Origin: Candidatus Eisenbergiella merdipullorum
Lineage (GTDB): Bacteria; Bacillota; Clostridia; Lachnospirales; Lachnospiraceae
DNA length: 50,218 nt
Assembly (NCBI GenBank): GCA_019118445.1
Contig: DWYY01000115.1
Span: forward strand, 1 to 50,218
Reading direction: 5' to 3'
The position numbers and the translations under genes were made by a program. The notes below the pieces were generated by a model. The model worked only from the letters and a program-made list of their open reading frames with translations. It did not search any database and was not told the origin of the DNA. This document shows, piece by piece, positions 24,491 through 32,234 of the stretch. Position 1 is the stretch's first letter, and each line of letters starts with the position of its first letter.

Positions 24491-25249
24491 TTAATCTGCC
24501 AGCAGGTCTTTGCAGGCGTTTAAGGCATTAAACAGTCTGGGGATCCCCATATAGCCGCTGGCATGGACCAGAGCGCAGACCACTTCCTCTTTGGTGTTTC
24601 CAGCCTTCAGCGCGCCAGCTACATGACTCTTCACCTGTACCTCAGCACCGCCCATGGCGGCCAGCAGCACTACGGTGAGAAGCTCACGGGTCCTGCCGTC
24701 CATACCGGTGCGGGTATTGAAATCTCCAAAGCACAGCTCGGTCAGATACCGGGGTACCGCCTGCGCAAAGCCGCCGGGCAGCCAGGCATACCGATCTTTG
24801 ATCTCGTCCCCATACACAGGCTTCTGGATGGCCAGTCCTTTTTCAAAGCGCTCCTCATCGGAATCCAATGTTCCCTGCCTGGGAAGGGGCAGTGAGACGC
24901 CATTTTCCGCAAAAACCTCATTCATGGCACTGATGGCATTCAGGGTCTTGGGAAATCCGATAAACGGAGCGCACTGATACACCGCCTCCCGGATCTCCAC
25001 CGGCGCGCATCCTGCGTTGATCCCCGCCTGCACATGAGCTTTGAGCTGCGGCAGGGTGCCAAGCACTGTCAAAACAGTGATGGTGACCAGCTCCCGCATC
25101 CGGTTGTCGAGGCTTCCGGTATAGCATACATCACCGAAGATAAAGCCCTGTAATATCTGCATGAACTCCGGATCTGTTCCTTCTTCACCGGCCGCATGGC
25201 TGTGGAACAGCTCCTGCATTTTCTGTTCCGTCCGGTCTTTTCTGTTCAT
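24491..25249 (-). CDS. Double carboxymuconolactone-decarboxylase-like protein
   Basis: A 252-aa protein of two tandem AhpD/CMD domains, about residues 30-110 and 165-248. Each has the family helix RMRELVTITVLTVLG / RTRELLTVVLLAAMG and the following histidine (LKAHVQAGINAGC, VKSHVAGALKAGN). There is no CxxC of AhpD type, so it is not a disulphide peroxidase; a gamma-carboxymuconolactone decarboxylase-like or unassigned lyase role is more likely. In gut Clostridia this family commonly lies with cupins, flavodoxins and AKRs, as it does here. Confidence 0.9.
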   Translation of the reverse strand: MNRKDRTEQKMQELFHSHAAGEEGTDPEFMQILQGFIFGDVCYTGSLDNRMRELVTITVLTVLGTLPQLKAHVQAGINAGCAPVEIREAVYQCAPFIGFPKTLNAISAMNEVFAENGVSLPLPRQGTLDSDEERFEKGLAIQKPVYGDEIKDRYAWLPGGFAQAVPRYLTELCFGDFNTRTGMDGRTRELLTVVLLAAMGGAEVQVKSHVAGALKAGNTKEEVVCALVHASGYMGIPRLFNALNACKDLLAD

Positions 25250-25282
25250 CTTATCGCTTTCTTCCTTTCCGCATCTTATTAT

Positions 25283-25756
25283 TTATACGCTCTCCGCCCA
25301 CTGCTTCAGAGCGGCCTCCGAAGGATTCCCATTGAGCAGCCGTCCCTCTACGATCTTCGCACCGGGACAGATGCCAGCCAGTTCTCCGGCAGTTTTTCCA
25401 AGGCCGCTGCCGCCGGAAGTGGCGAACAGGATGATCGTCTTGCCGGTAAAATCATAACTTTCCAAAAAGGATCGTATGATTGCAGGCGCGGTATACCACC
25501 AGATGGGAAAACCCAGAAAGATCCGGTCATAATCTGCTATACCGGCATCTTTATCCGCCAGCTTTGGACGGGAAGAGGGATCGCTCATTTCCACGGAACT
25601 GCGGGAATGCTTATCCTGCCAGTCCAGATCCGCGCCGGTATAGGGCACGGCAGGCCTGATCTCATACAGATCGCCGCCGGCTGCCGCCGCCAGTTTTTCT
25701 GCAACTCGCTTTGTCGTGCCGCTGGCTGAGAAAAATGCTACTAAAGTTTTACTCAT
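25283..25756 (-). CDS. Flavodoxin
   Basis: A 157-aa cytosolic flavodoxin. FMN phosphate loop FFSASGTTKRVAEKL, the characteristic EIRPAVPYTGADLDW segment, isoalloxazine loop FPIWWYTAPAIIRSFLES, and ATSGGSGLGKT. It belongs to the same subgroup as the lipoprotein flavodoxin at 19034 (EI-PAVPYT, TFLESYDWTGKT) and the fusion lipoprotein at 25814, so the three are paralogues that differ in location. GGAGGAAAATTTT precedes the ATG. It likely carries electrons for the adjacent AKR/CMD genes. Confidence 0.93.
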   Translation of the reverse strand: MSKTLVAFFSASGTTKRVAEKLAAAAGGDLYEIRPAVPYTGADLDWQDKHSRSSVEMSDPSSRPKLADKDAGIADYDRIFLGFPIWWYTAPAIIRSFLESYDFTGKTIILFATSGGSGLGKTAGELAGICPGAKIVEGRLLNGNPSEAALKQWAESV

Positions 25757-25813
25757 AAAATTTTCCTCCTATATCTGCTCGTTTCATCATATTTACAGTT
25801 TCAATCTTTTGGA

Positions 25814-26980
25814 TCATTCCACAGCTTCCATGGTGATCGTTCCGGTCATCTCACCGACCAGCTCTCCGCCGGAAACGGCCTGCCCCAGCTCAAACAGGGA
25901 CGAATTCCCGTTATAGCTGCCGTAAAAGAACACCACATCGCCCCACGGTTCGTAGTAAGCCAGCGTTCCGGCTCCCGCCTGTGCCAGCGGAGAATCACTG
26001 GTATCCAGTGCCTGCGGTGGATAAAAGATCTTTTCATTGGTACTGTAATCCTCCGCTTCAACGGTAAGGGGAAGCTGCTCATAAAGTGAATCTGCGGCAG
26101 TCCCGTCGTTTAATTCATAAATGACCATGTTTTCCCCAAACTGTACGGAAATCCTGCGAGTCTGCGCATTCATTTCCCTATCATCACTCCTTCCGAATCC
26201 CAGCTCTCTCACCCAGCTCTGTATTTCTTCCCGGGAGGAGGCTGCTTCTTCCTCATAACAGTCAAAAATATCATCTGAGATCACCGCATCCGGCGCGGCT
26301 TCCGTGATCAGCTCCACGCTGTTCGCAAGGCCTCCGGTCCCATGGGAGCAGAACAGATATACCTGTTTACCGGTAAGGTCGTTCTGTTCCAGGAAGGAAA
26401 GCAGCGCCATGGGAACACCATACCACCAGTTGGGATAACCCAGAAAAACGGTGTCATATTGTTCCATATCCTCCACATTTTCCACCAGCTCCGGACGTGC
26501 GCCACTGCCTCTTTCCTCGTTGGCGCGGGACAGGCATTCATCCCAGCCGCTGGGATATGGCTCCGTGACCCGGATGGAAAACAGGTCTCCGCCGGTTTCC
26601 TCCTGCACCCAGCCCGCAAGCTGCTGTACATTTCCCGGCGGGATTACGCTCGGTGACGCCACGGCATCTACATCCTCTGCCAGAGCCGCGTTATCCGCCC
26701 ATGAAAAATAGGCGACCAGGAGCTTTCCGTTCCCTTCCGCTGCACCCGTCTGCTTTCCTTCAATGCTTACCGCCTCTTCCGACTCCGCTGCAGACGTCGG
26801 TTCCGTGTCCGTTGACTCCATGTCAGCCGATCCTGTTCCGGCTGCCCCCGCTTGCTCAGCCACAGCCGTTGATGTCTCCTGCCCGGATGCATCTTCCGCC
26901 GCCCCTGCATTTTGGCAGGCTGCGATCAAAACTGCCAGAAGCAGCGCCATAAAAAGGGAAAATGATCGTTTCATCCGCAT
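25814..26980 (-). CDS. Lipoprotein: flavodoxin fused to a cyclophilin-like domain
   Basis: A 388-aa precursor. Signal peptide with lipobox (LIAACQN, Cys about residue 22), a low-complexity Glu/Ala/Thr linker to about residue 90, a flavodoxin domain (LLVAYFSWADNAAL, LGYPNWWYGVPMALLSFLEQ, FCSHGTGGLANSV), then from about residue 275 a cyclophilin-like domain (FGENMVIYELNDGTAADSL, LPLTVEAEDY, EKIFYPP, YYEPWGDVVFFYG). The phosphate loop is altered: usual S-G-N/T-T is A-D-N-A, so FMN binding may be weak or changed. ATG 26980 has GGAGG upstream. It is the first gene of the AKR/flavodoxin block and is preceded by its own promoter. Confidence 0.9.
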   Translation of the reverse strand: MRMKRSFSLFMALLLAVLIAACQNAGAAEDASGQETSTAVAEQAGAAGTGSADMESTDTEPTSAAESEEAVSIEGKQTGAAEGNGKLLVAYFSWADNAALAEDVDAVASPSVIPPGNVQQLAGWVQEETGGDLFSIRVTEPYPSGWDECLSRANEERGSGARPELVENVEDMEQYDTVFLGYPNWWYGVPMALLSFLEQNDLTGKQVYLFCSHGTGGLANSVELITEAAPDAVISDDIFDCYEEEAASSREEIQSWVRELGFGRSDDREMNAQTRRISVQFGENMVIYELNDGTAADSLYEQLPLTVEAEDYSTNEKIFYPPQALDTSDSPLAQAGAGTLAYYEPWGDVVFFYGSYNGNSSLFELGQAVSGGELVGEMTGTITMEAVE

Positions 26981-27063
26981 GCTCAATCTTCCTCCTGTTT
27001 TCATGCAAAAAAACTCTTGCTTCAATTCCCGGATTCCTTTTGGAAATACCTTTTTATGGCTTC

Positions 27064-27090
27064 ATTATAAAGCAACGGCAGTTTTTATGT
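27064..27090 (-). promoter_or_regulatory. Probable activator-dependent promoter of the fusion lipoprotein
   Basis: A perfect minus-strand TATAAT (27064-27069) has no good -35 box at 17 bases; AGACAT is the nearest. A weak -35 suits activation by the LysR protein encoded just upstream, but the operator is not defined. Confidence 0.45.
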
Positions 27091-27139
27091 CTAATACCTG
27101 TAATTTATCTTTTTCCATACATTTTTTCTATGCTTAAAA

Positions 27140-27172
27140 AATGGCCTCCAGGTTTTGAAGCTGAAGGCCATT
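27140..27172 (-). terminator. Terminator of the LysR gene
   Basis: Stem AATGGCCT / AGGCCATT with a 17-base loop, followed on the minus strand by TTTTTTAAG. It separates LysR from the flavodoxin block, so the block needs its own promoter. Confidence 0.8.
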
Positions 27173-27180
27173 CCGACATA

Positions 27181-28086
27181 TCATTCCATTGACAGTTTTT
27201 TTTCTATTCCCGCCCGGAGCATGTTGATCTCCTGGATGAACAGGGACGCTGCCGGGGAAAATAGGCAGTTTTTCTTCCAGACCAGAACGCTGCGCGTCGT
27301 ATGCTCCGGATGAATGGGGATGAAGCGCAGGCGTGGACTGCTGTGGATGGCCAGAGCGCCGTCCAGGCAGAACGCACAGCCCAGCCCCTCTTCCACCAGC
27401 AGCACCGCGTTGGACAGAAGCGTGTAGCTGAGAGGAATGACCAGGTCCTTTTCTTCCCGATTCAGCCAGTTTAAGATCTCCGCACGGACCCTTTCCCGCA
27501 GCGGAAGGATCAGCGGATAGTCCGCCACCTCATCCGGAGCGATGGATTCCCGGCATGCCAGAGGATGGTCATCCCGCATGAGCACACCCCAGATTTCCTT
27601 TTGGGAAAGGCGGACGAAATCATACTTTGATGTATCGACAGGCTCCAGAAGCAGACCGACATCGAGAAGCCCTTTGTCAAGACGGTCCTTGATGTAATCC
27701 GCCATCTCATTGTACAGGCTGAACTGGACATGCGGATATTTTTCCGAAAACTGCCTGATAAACCTGGCAAGCAGCCGGCTTCCCACCGACTCGGTCGCAC
27801 CGATGGAGATTACGCCGCTCACATCAGCGCTTTTTTCCATAAAGGCCTGTTCCAGCCGATCCGCAAGTTCGACGATCTCCTCCGCTCTCTGGCGGAAGAA
27901 GATACCATCGTCCGTCAGGGTGAGACCGTTTTTTCCACGGATCATTAATGTGACACCGAGCTCTTTTTCCAGGTCCATCAGCTGACGGCTCAGCGTCGGC
28001 TGGGTGATGTGCAGGATATCCGCCGCCCTGGTGATATTCTCTTCTTCTGCCGCCGCAAGATAATAGCGAAGCGTTCTAAGCTCCAT
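27181..28086 (-). CDS. LysR-family regulator of the flavodoxin/AKR block
   Basis: A 301-aa LysR protein. The N-terminal helix-turn-helix (LRYYLAAAEEENITRAADIL, then ITQPTLSRQLMDLEKELG) is followed by an effector-binding domain (ISIGATESVGSRLLARFIRQ). GGAGGAG precedes the ATG. Its gene precedes, on the same strand, the fusion lipoprotein, flavodoxin, CMD and AKR genes; regulators of this subgroup are commonly linked to such genes in Lachnospiraceae. Control of this block is therefore likely, but the inducer is unknown. Confidence 0.92.
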   Translation of the reverse strand: MELRTLRYYLAAAEEENITRAADILHITQPTLSRQLMDLEKELGVTLMIRGKNGLTLTDDGIFFRQRAEEIVELADRLEQAFMEKSADVSGVISIGATESVGSRLLARFIRQFSEKYPHVQFSLYNEMADYIKDRLDKGLLDVGLLLEPVDTSKYDFVRLSQKEIWGVLMRDDHPLACRESIAPDEVADYPLILPLRERVRAEILNWLNREEKDLVIPLSYTLLSNAVLLVEEGLGCAFCLDGALAIHSSPRLRFIPIHPEHTTRSVLVWKKNCLFSPAASLFIQEINMLRAGIEKKLSME

Positions 28087-28158
28087 ACCGGTCTCCTCCT
28101 TTGCGCTGTTGGTATTTATCTGTCTCTTTCTCTATTTTTTGAAATGGTCTTTCTGATA

Positions 28159-28989
28159 CTACGGCAGACGGCCGTATTTGTCCGTCATGACCTCTTTGGA
28201 CAGAGGAAGGTCAAAGGGCGCCTCCATATAGGGAATGACCCGGTAACGGCCCTTTCCGCTCCACAGGTCCCGGTAGAGAGCCCATCTCTCTGCCGTTATG
28301 GACCTGGGATCTCCTGCATCCTCATGCTGCCAGAACTGGGTTCCCAAAAGGTAGCTTTCCATCATTTCCTCCCAGCTCTGGAAGGCCTTCTGGGCCAGGC
28401 GGCCGGCATCCACCCCGATGTCCAGCATCTCCTCCATGCTCAGATAACCGCACAGGAAGCACCACTGGACGATCAGGCAGCAGCGGCCCACATCCCAGCC
28501 CAGAAGCGCATTCTCCCCGTAACGCCGCCAGGCAAGCAGCATTCTGGGCAGATAGCTGTCTTCATCGGCGTTGGGATTCGTCTTTTTCGCCTCTTCAATG
28601 AGTTCTTCTTCCGAATATCCGGAATACATGGCTTCCAGCCTGCGCATTTCTTCTGCGTACCGCGCGCGCATTCCGGTATGTACCAGGCTTTTCATTTCTT
28701 CCAGCGCCTGTTCATGGCCCTGGATCTCCCAGGATTCCCACAGTCCCTTCTTTATGCCGGGTACATAATTTTTCTCTCCTCCCGGAATGGCGGCCCCGCC
28801 CAGATAGCGGAAGGTTCCCCTGTTGGCCGCGATCAGGATGGAGCCTGCCGCATTCATCCACTTCAGGGTAGGAGAAAGGGTATTGAGCCAGTCGGTCCGT
28901 TTTTCACGCGGACGAAAGATATATTTCAAAACCAGCATGAGCACCAGAGCAATACCTAAGGTAAGCAGAAGCGCATAGATCCCTTCCAT
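28159..28989 (-). CDS. DUF1266 domain protein with N-terminal membrane anchor
   Basis: A 276-aa protein. One N-terminal helix (about residues 4-24) anchors it, and the C-terminal two thirds is a DUF1266 domain: GWDVGRCCLIVQWCFLCGYLS, then FQSWEEMMESYLLGTQFWQ. Function of the domain is unknown. The ATG (GGAGGAAATGTT upstream) lies within the end of the preceding DUF3137 gene, overlapping by 34 bases, so the two are translationally coupled. The overlap and order suggest one complex or pathway with DUF3137 and LemA. Confidence 0.85.
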   Translation of the reverse strand: MEGIYALLLTLGIALVLMLVLKYIFRPREKRTDWLNTLSPTLKWMNAAGSILIAANRGTFRYLGGAAIPGGEKNYVPGIKKGLWESWEIQGHEQALEEMKSLVHTGMRARYAEEMRRLEAMYSGYSEEELIEEAKKTNPNADEDSYLPRMLLAWRRYGENALLGWDVGRCCLIVQWCFLCGYLSMEEMLDIGVDAGRLAQKAFQSWEEMMESYLLGTQFWQHEDAGDPRSITAERWALYRDLWSGKGRYRVIPYMEAPFDLPLSKEVMTDKYGRLP

Positions 28990-29975
28990 AACATTTCCTC
29001 CCTTCCCTGCGGCGGTTCCGACAGGATGGCCCGTGCCTGCCGCAGCAGATCCGTGTCCTTCCGGATGTTCTGCGTCTGCTGTTCCACCGGAATATCAATA
29101 TATACCTGAAAAGGACTGCGGGCCTGTCTGCAGGCGACGTACAGCTCGTACTGGGAAAAGACCAGATAAATCTCACCCTCAGCCATATCGGCAAAATCAC
29201 TGATGCGCTCCATCACCTGCGGAGTCAGGATATAAAAGGCGTTTCGTTCCTCCTCCGCAAAGACAGCGAATCGGGCGTTGAAGGCCTCATTTTCCGTCCG
29301 GATGGGAAAAGGGGCGGTTTTCTGCTTCATGTCCTTCAGAAGGCCCCTGTCCATGACCTGGATGTAGCTGGTGCTGCGCTTGCGGTCATCGAAGGCTTCA
29401 AAACCGATGATCTGCCCCTCAAAAACGATGTCGGGCAGAGACTGGCGTCCTGGAGCCTTTCTGCCCGCCGACACATTACAGGCCCGGAACCGTTTCCCAT
29501 CCAGACACCCCCTCAGCTCATCCGTTGCATGATAATAAGTAATGCCCGCCGGGAGCAGGTTCAAGGCGGTCAGCTCCTGGAGGGTAAATCCGCTCTGCGC
29601 GTTATAGCGCAGCTCGGAAAATCCGGGAAGCTGCCGGATCGTATCCAGCACATATCTGTTTTTAAAGCTGAAACTGAAACGGTCATAAGCCTTCTGCCAC
29701 ACCAGAAGCATATAGAAGACATAGACGACGCCCGCCAGCATGGCGGCAAAGATCAGATCTCCCACGACCGTGGCAGCCACTCCCGCAGCCACAGAGCCTT
29801 CCCCCATATAATCAGACAACAGCCGGAATGTGAGCAGGTTCTTTATGGCCGCACCCCCGATAAACACGATCAGACAGACAGGAAAGAGCCTCTTCTGGAT
29901 TTTTGTTTTCCTCACCGCATCCTGGCGCAGCTTTTCCAGCTTTACGCCGCTGATATTCTGTTCTGCAAATACCAT
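28956..29975 (-). CDS. DUF3137 domain protein, two membrane helices
   Basis: A 339-aa protein with a conserved N-terminus (KLEKLRQDAVRKTKIQKRL), two helices at about residues 31-51 and 64-92, then a large soluble domain with FEAFDDRKRS and RFAVFAEEERNAFYILTP, matching DUF3137. The C-terminal VYIDIPVEQQTQNIRKD is repeated almost exactly in the fragment just upstream, showing that a second copy once stood there. DUF3137 genes commonly neighbour lemA. No enzymatic motif seen. Confidence 0.85.
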   Translation of the reverse strand: MVFAEQNISGVKLEKLRQDAVRKTKIQKRLFPVCLIVFIGGAAIKNLLTFRLLSDYMGEGSVAAGVAATVVGDLIFAAMLAGVVYVFYMLLVWQKAYDRFSFSFKNRYVLDTIRQLPGFSELRYNAQSGFTLQELTALNLLPAGITYYHATDELRGCLDGKRFRACNVSAGRKAPGRQSLPDIVFEGQIIGFEAFDDRKRSTSYIQVMDRGLLKDMKQKTAPFPIRTENEAFNARFAVFAEEERNAFYILTPQVMERISDFADMAEGEIYLVFSQYELYVACRQARSPFQVYIDIPVEQQTQNIRKDTDLLRQARAILSEPPQGREEMLWKGSMRFCLP

Positions 29976-29996
29976 CTCTGATGTTCCTCCTGTTTT

Positions 29997-30119
29997 CTAT
30001 CTTTCCGCGCCTTTTTCCATGTGTACCAGGATATCCCCCGCCTTCCGGATCAGCTCCACCGCCCTTTCGATGTTTCTGCTCTGCTCTTCAACGGGCACAT
30101 CCACAACCACATCGATATG
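29997..30119 (-). pseudogene. Second DUF3137 gene, C-terminal fragment
   Basis: The frame reads HIDVVVDVPVEEQSRNIERA then ELIRKAGDILVHMEKG and stops; it aligns with the last 40 residues of the intact DUF3137 protein downstream. Upstream, directly after lemA, a frame with AGGTG ribosome site begins MSFILEPFVNLVSG and is cut off. So a deletion has joined the 5' end of one gene to the 3' end of a DUF3137 copy. Confidence 0.75.
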
Positions 30120-30190
30120 ATCAGGATGATCACCAGAGCGCCTCCCATCCCGAGACCAGATTCACAAATGGTTCCAGAATAAATGACATA

Positions 30191-30937
30191 CTAAAATCTC
30201 ACCTGAAAATTTTTCTTTTTTTCTTCCACCTCATAAAAGGCCGCTTCCTTCATACCGTGAAGCCTTGCCACGATCAGCCAGGGAAAAGACGCGAGCTTCT
30301 GATTATACAGGGACACGTTGGAGTTATAGAGCCGTCTGGCCGCCTGAAGATGTTCCTCCGCGTCAAAAATATCCCGCTGAAAATGATTCACGGAGATATA
30401 AGAATACAGCGCTGGATACTGCTCCGACAGGGCGTTGATGGAGGAAGTGACGCCCGTCAGCCCCTGCTGCACAGAAGTGAGAAGGGAAAGCTTCCGGTCC
30501 AGGCTCATCTGCTGTCCAGAAAGCCCGCCGTCCCCGGCCTCCATTCCCTCTCCGGCCCCGGCTCCATCCCGGCCATGCTGCAGATCCAGCTGCCGTCTGA
30601 TCTCCTGCATCTGCTCCTGCTGTTCTGCAATGGTATCGCTGATGGTCCTGACAGCGTCCTCGGACAGCGCCTTTTTTTCCTGAAAAGCGGCTTCCTCCAG
30701 CTCCTTTCCGGTGCGGATTGCCGTGACCTCCGTGTAGATCTGGTGTTCATGCTGGAGGAACTTTTTCACCGCCTCAAGCTCCTCCGACAACATATCATAG
30801 CGTTTCTCCAATGCCACGTCGATACCGGCGCCTGCCTCACGCACCTTGATAGAAAGCCTTCTCAGCCGGTTATACAGTCTGATGTAAAAAATGAGCAGAA
30901 CGATGATGACTGCCAGAACGGATAACAGCATTCTCAT
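30191..30937 (-). CDS. lemA: LemA family membrane protein
   Basis: A 248-aa protein with one N-terminal membrane helix (MLLSVLAVIIVLLIFYI) and a long helical-bundle domain (YNRLRRLSIKVREAGAGID), as in LemA, ending ASFPWLIVARLHGMKEAAFY. A glycine-rich insertion (about residues 128-144, GRDGAGAGEGMEAGDGG) is unusual and may be a flexible loop. LemA-type proteins sit in the membrane with the helical bundle on one face; function is unclear. ATG 30937 has GGAGG upstream. The 3' neighbour is the truncated second DUF3137 gene. Confidence 0.88.
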   Translation of the reverse strand: MRMLLSVLAVIIVLLIFYIRLYNRLRRLSIKVREAGAGIDVALEKRYDMLSEELEAVKKFLQHEHQIYTEVTAIRTGKELEEAAFQEKKALSEDAVRTISDTIAEQQEQMQEIRRQLDLQHGRDGAGAGEGMEAGDGGLSGQQMSLDRKLSLLTSVQQGLTGVTSSINALSEQYPALYSYISVNHFQRDIFDAEEHLQAARRLYNSNVSLYNQKLASFPWLIVARLHGMKEAAFYEVEEKKKNFQVRF

Positions 30938-30953
30938 TTTCTCTTTTCCCTCC

Positions 30954-31616
30954 TTATGGTCTGTATTTTTTCTGATCTTCCGTGTTTTCACGGTAACTCT
31001 GCAGCAGCCTTTGGGTGAATGACCGAATCATTTCATAGACAGAAAGGAAAACATAATTGGCATGGGCCTGTTCCATCGCTTCTTTTTGCTTATCCGTCAC
31101 GACCGTATAGGGATATACCCCAAATAAAAACGGAAAAAAGGCATAAATAAAACCCTGCCTGTCACTTTCTGTCATGCGGGGGAAAAACTTTTCCAGACAA
31201 GAGGCGACGCTTCGCATGGAATTTCCATACACAGTCTTGAATGCGATGAGGTTTTCCATCCTGCTGTTACTCTCCATATCATAATGATTCATGGACATCA
31301 GTTTTAACAGCCGGTCACGTCTTTCCAGAGAATGAGCCAGTTCATCGGAAAACTGTTCCACGGACATTTTCTGATGGCTCTTCCGTATGGAATCCAGGTC
31401 AACGATCCATGCTTCATACTCCTTCTGGAGCAGCGCAAGGAATATCTCCTCTTTTGTGTGAAAATAATAATAGATCAAAGTACGGGAAAAAGATATTTTC
31501 TTTCCGACCTCTTTGAGAGTAACATCTTTAAAATTCATGGTTTCATATAGCTCTGCACAGGCGTTGATGATCTCATCCTTTCTTGCCTGAGTCAGCTCCG
31601 GAGAACCTTTCGGCAT
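30954..31616 (-). CDS. TetR-family regulator
   Basis: A 220-aa regulator. The N-terminal HTH reads LTQARKDEIINACAELYETM, then FKDVTLKEVGKKISFSRTLIYYYF, the TetR signature; the C-terminal ligand domain is unassigned. Its promoter contains a perfect-centred dyad TGACATTACGTCA covering the -35/spacer, with a second copy 77 bases upstream, so autorepression is likely. LemA, DUF3137 and DUF1266 follow it on the same strand and are its probable targets. ATG 31616 is chosen with GGAG 8 bases upstream; ATG 31619 is equivalent. Confidence 0.9.
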   Translation of the reverse strand: MPKGSPELTQARKDEIINACAELYETMNFKDVTLKEVGKKISFSRTLIYYYFHTKEEIFLALLQKEYEAWIVDLDSIRKSHQKMSVEQFSDELAHSLERRDRLLKLMSMNHYDMESNSRMENLIAFKTVYGNSMRSVASCLEKFFPRMTESDRQGFIYAFFPFLFGVYPYTVVTDKQKEAMEQAHANYVFLSVYEMIRSFTQRLLQSYRENTEDQKKYRP

Positions 31617-31660
31617 CATCAGCACTCCTTTTCCTCTTCGTTTTATCAGGGCTTATTGCC

Positions 31661-31689
31661 ATTATACTTTTATTCTGACATTACGTCAA
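31661..31689 (-). promoter_or_regulatory. TetR promoter with overlapping operator
   Basis: Minus-strand TTGACG, 17 bases, TATAAT. The 13-bp near-palindrome TGACATTACGTCA at 31676-31688 overlaps the -35 box and spacer, so a bound repressor would block polymerase. Start codon 45 bases downstream of the -10. Confidence 0.8.
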
Positions 31690-31700
31690 ATAAAACAAAT

Positions 31701-31728
31701 GAGAAGCCGATGGAAAATACGGCTTCTC
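31701..31728 (-). terminator. Hairpin between two TetR-like operators
   Basis: GAGAAGCCG / CGGCTTCTC with a 10-base loop. On the minus strand it is followed by ATTTGTTTTATTTG. It ends the DUF3793-flavodoxin operon, and sits in front of the TetR promoter. Confidence 0.7.
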
Positions 31729-31737
31729 ACTGAGAAA

Positions 31738-31766
31738 ATAGCAGCGCTATTTTGACGTTATGTCAA
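31738..31766 (-). promoter_or_regulatory. Second TetR-operator copy with overlapping promoter-like boxes
   Basis: TGACGTTATGTCA (31753-31765) is the reverse complement of the first operator except for the central position. Minus-strand TTGACA-N17-TGCTAT overlaps it, giving a possible second promoter upstream of the hairpin. Confidence 0.5.
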
Positions 31767-31802
31767 CATACATTTCAATTCGGCAATCCTTTTTTGAGCC
31801 AA

Positions 31803-32234
31803 TCACCAGGCTGCCAGTTTTCGCCCTAAATCCCGGCAATTTTCCTGGGCTTTATCATCAGGAGCTTCGTTGACGATCAATCCCTCCATATCGTATAAAA
31901 CGGCGCCTGCCTCCTGGCAGCGGCTGCACCATTCCCGCATCCATTCCCCATCTCCCCAGCCATAGGAACCAAACAGGGCAATCTTTTTACCGTTCAGGGT
32001 ACCTTCCAGGCCGGAAAACATGGGTTCCACTTCTCCTTCTTCCAACTGCTCGTTTCCCATGGCGGGGCAGCCAAAAGCAACTACATCAAATTCCGGGAAA
32101 CGATCGGCGGCAAATTCATCAGGTCCCATCACAGTAACCTGCGCGCCGGCTTCCCTGGCGCCATCCGCAATGCAGCCGGCCATGGTTTGTGTGTTGCCGG
32201 TTCCGCTCCAGTAAACAATCGCTAATTTGTTCAT
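31803..32234 (-). CDS. Short-chain flavodoxin
   Basis: A 143-aa classical flavodoxin. FMN phosphate loop YWSGTGNTQTMAG, mid-loop FGCPAMGNEQL, and FGSYGWGDGEWM for the isoalloxazine. It is a soluble electron carrier that can replace ferredoxin when iron is short. It follows the DUF3793 gene within the same operon. That operon is preceded by a perfect 16-base palindrome overlapping the start point, consistent with iron-dependent control. AAAGGAAAAAGAT precedes the ATG. Confidence 0.94.
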   Translation of the reverse strand: MNKLAIVYWSGTGNTQTMAGCIADGAREAGAQVTVMGPDEFAADRFPEFDVVAFGCPAMGNEQLEEGEVEPMFSGLEGTLNGKKIALFGSYGWGDGEWMREWCSRCQEAGAVLYDMEGLIVNEAPDDKAQENCRDLGRKLAAW

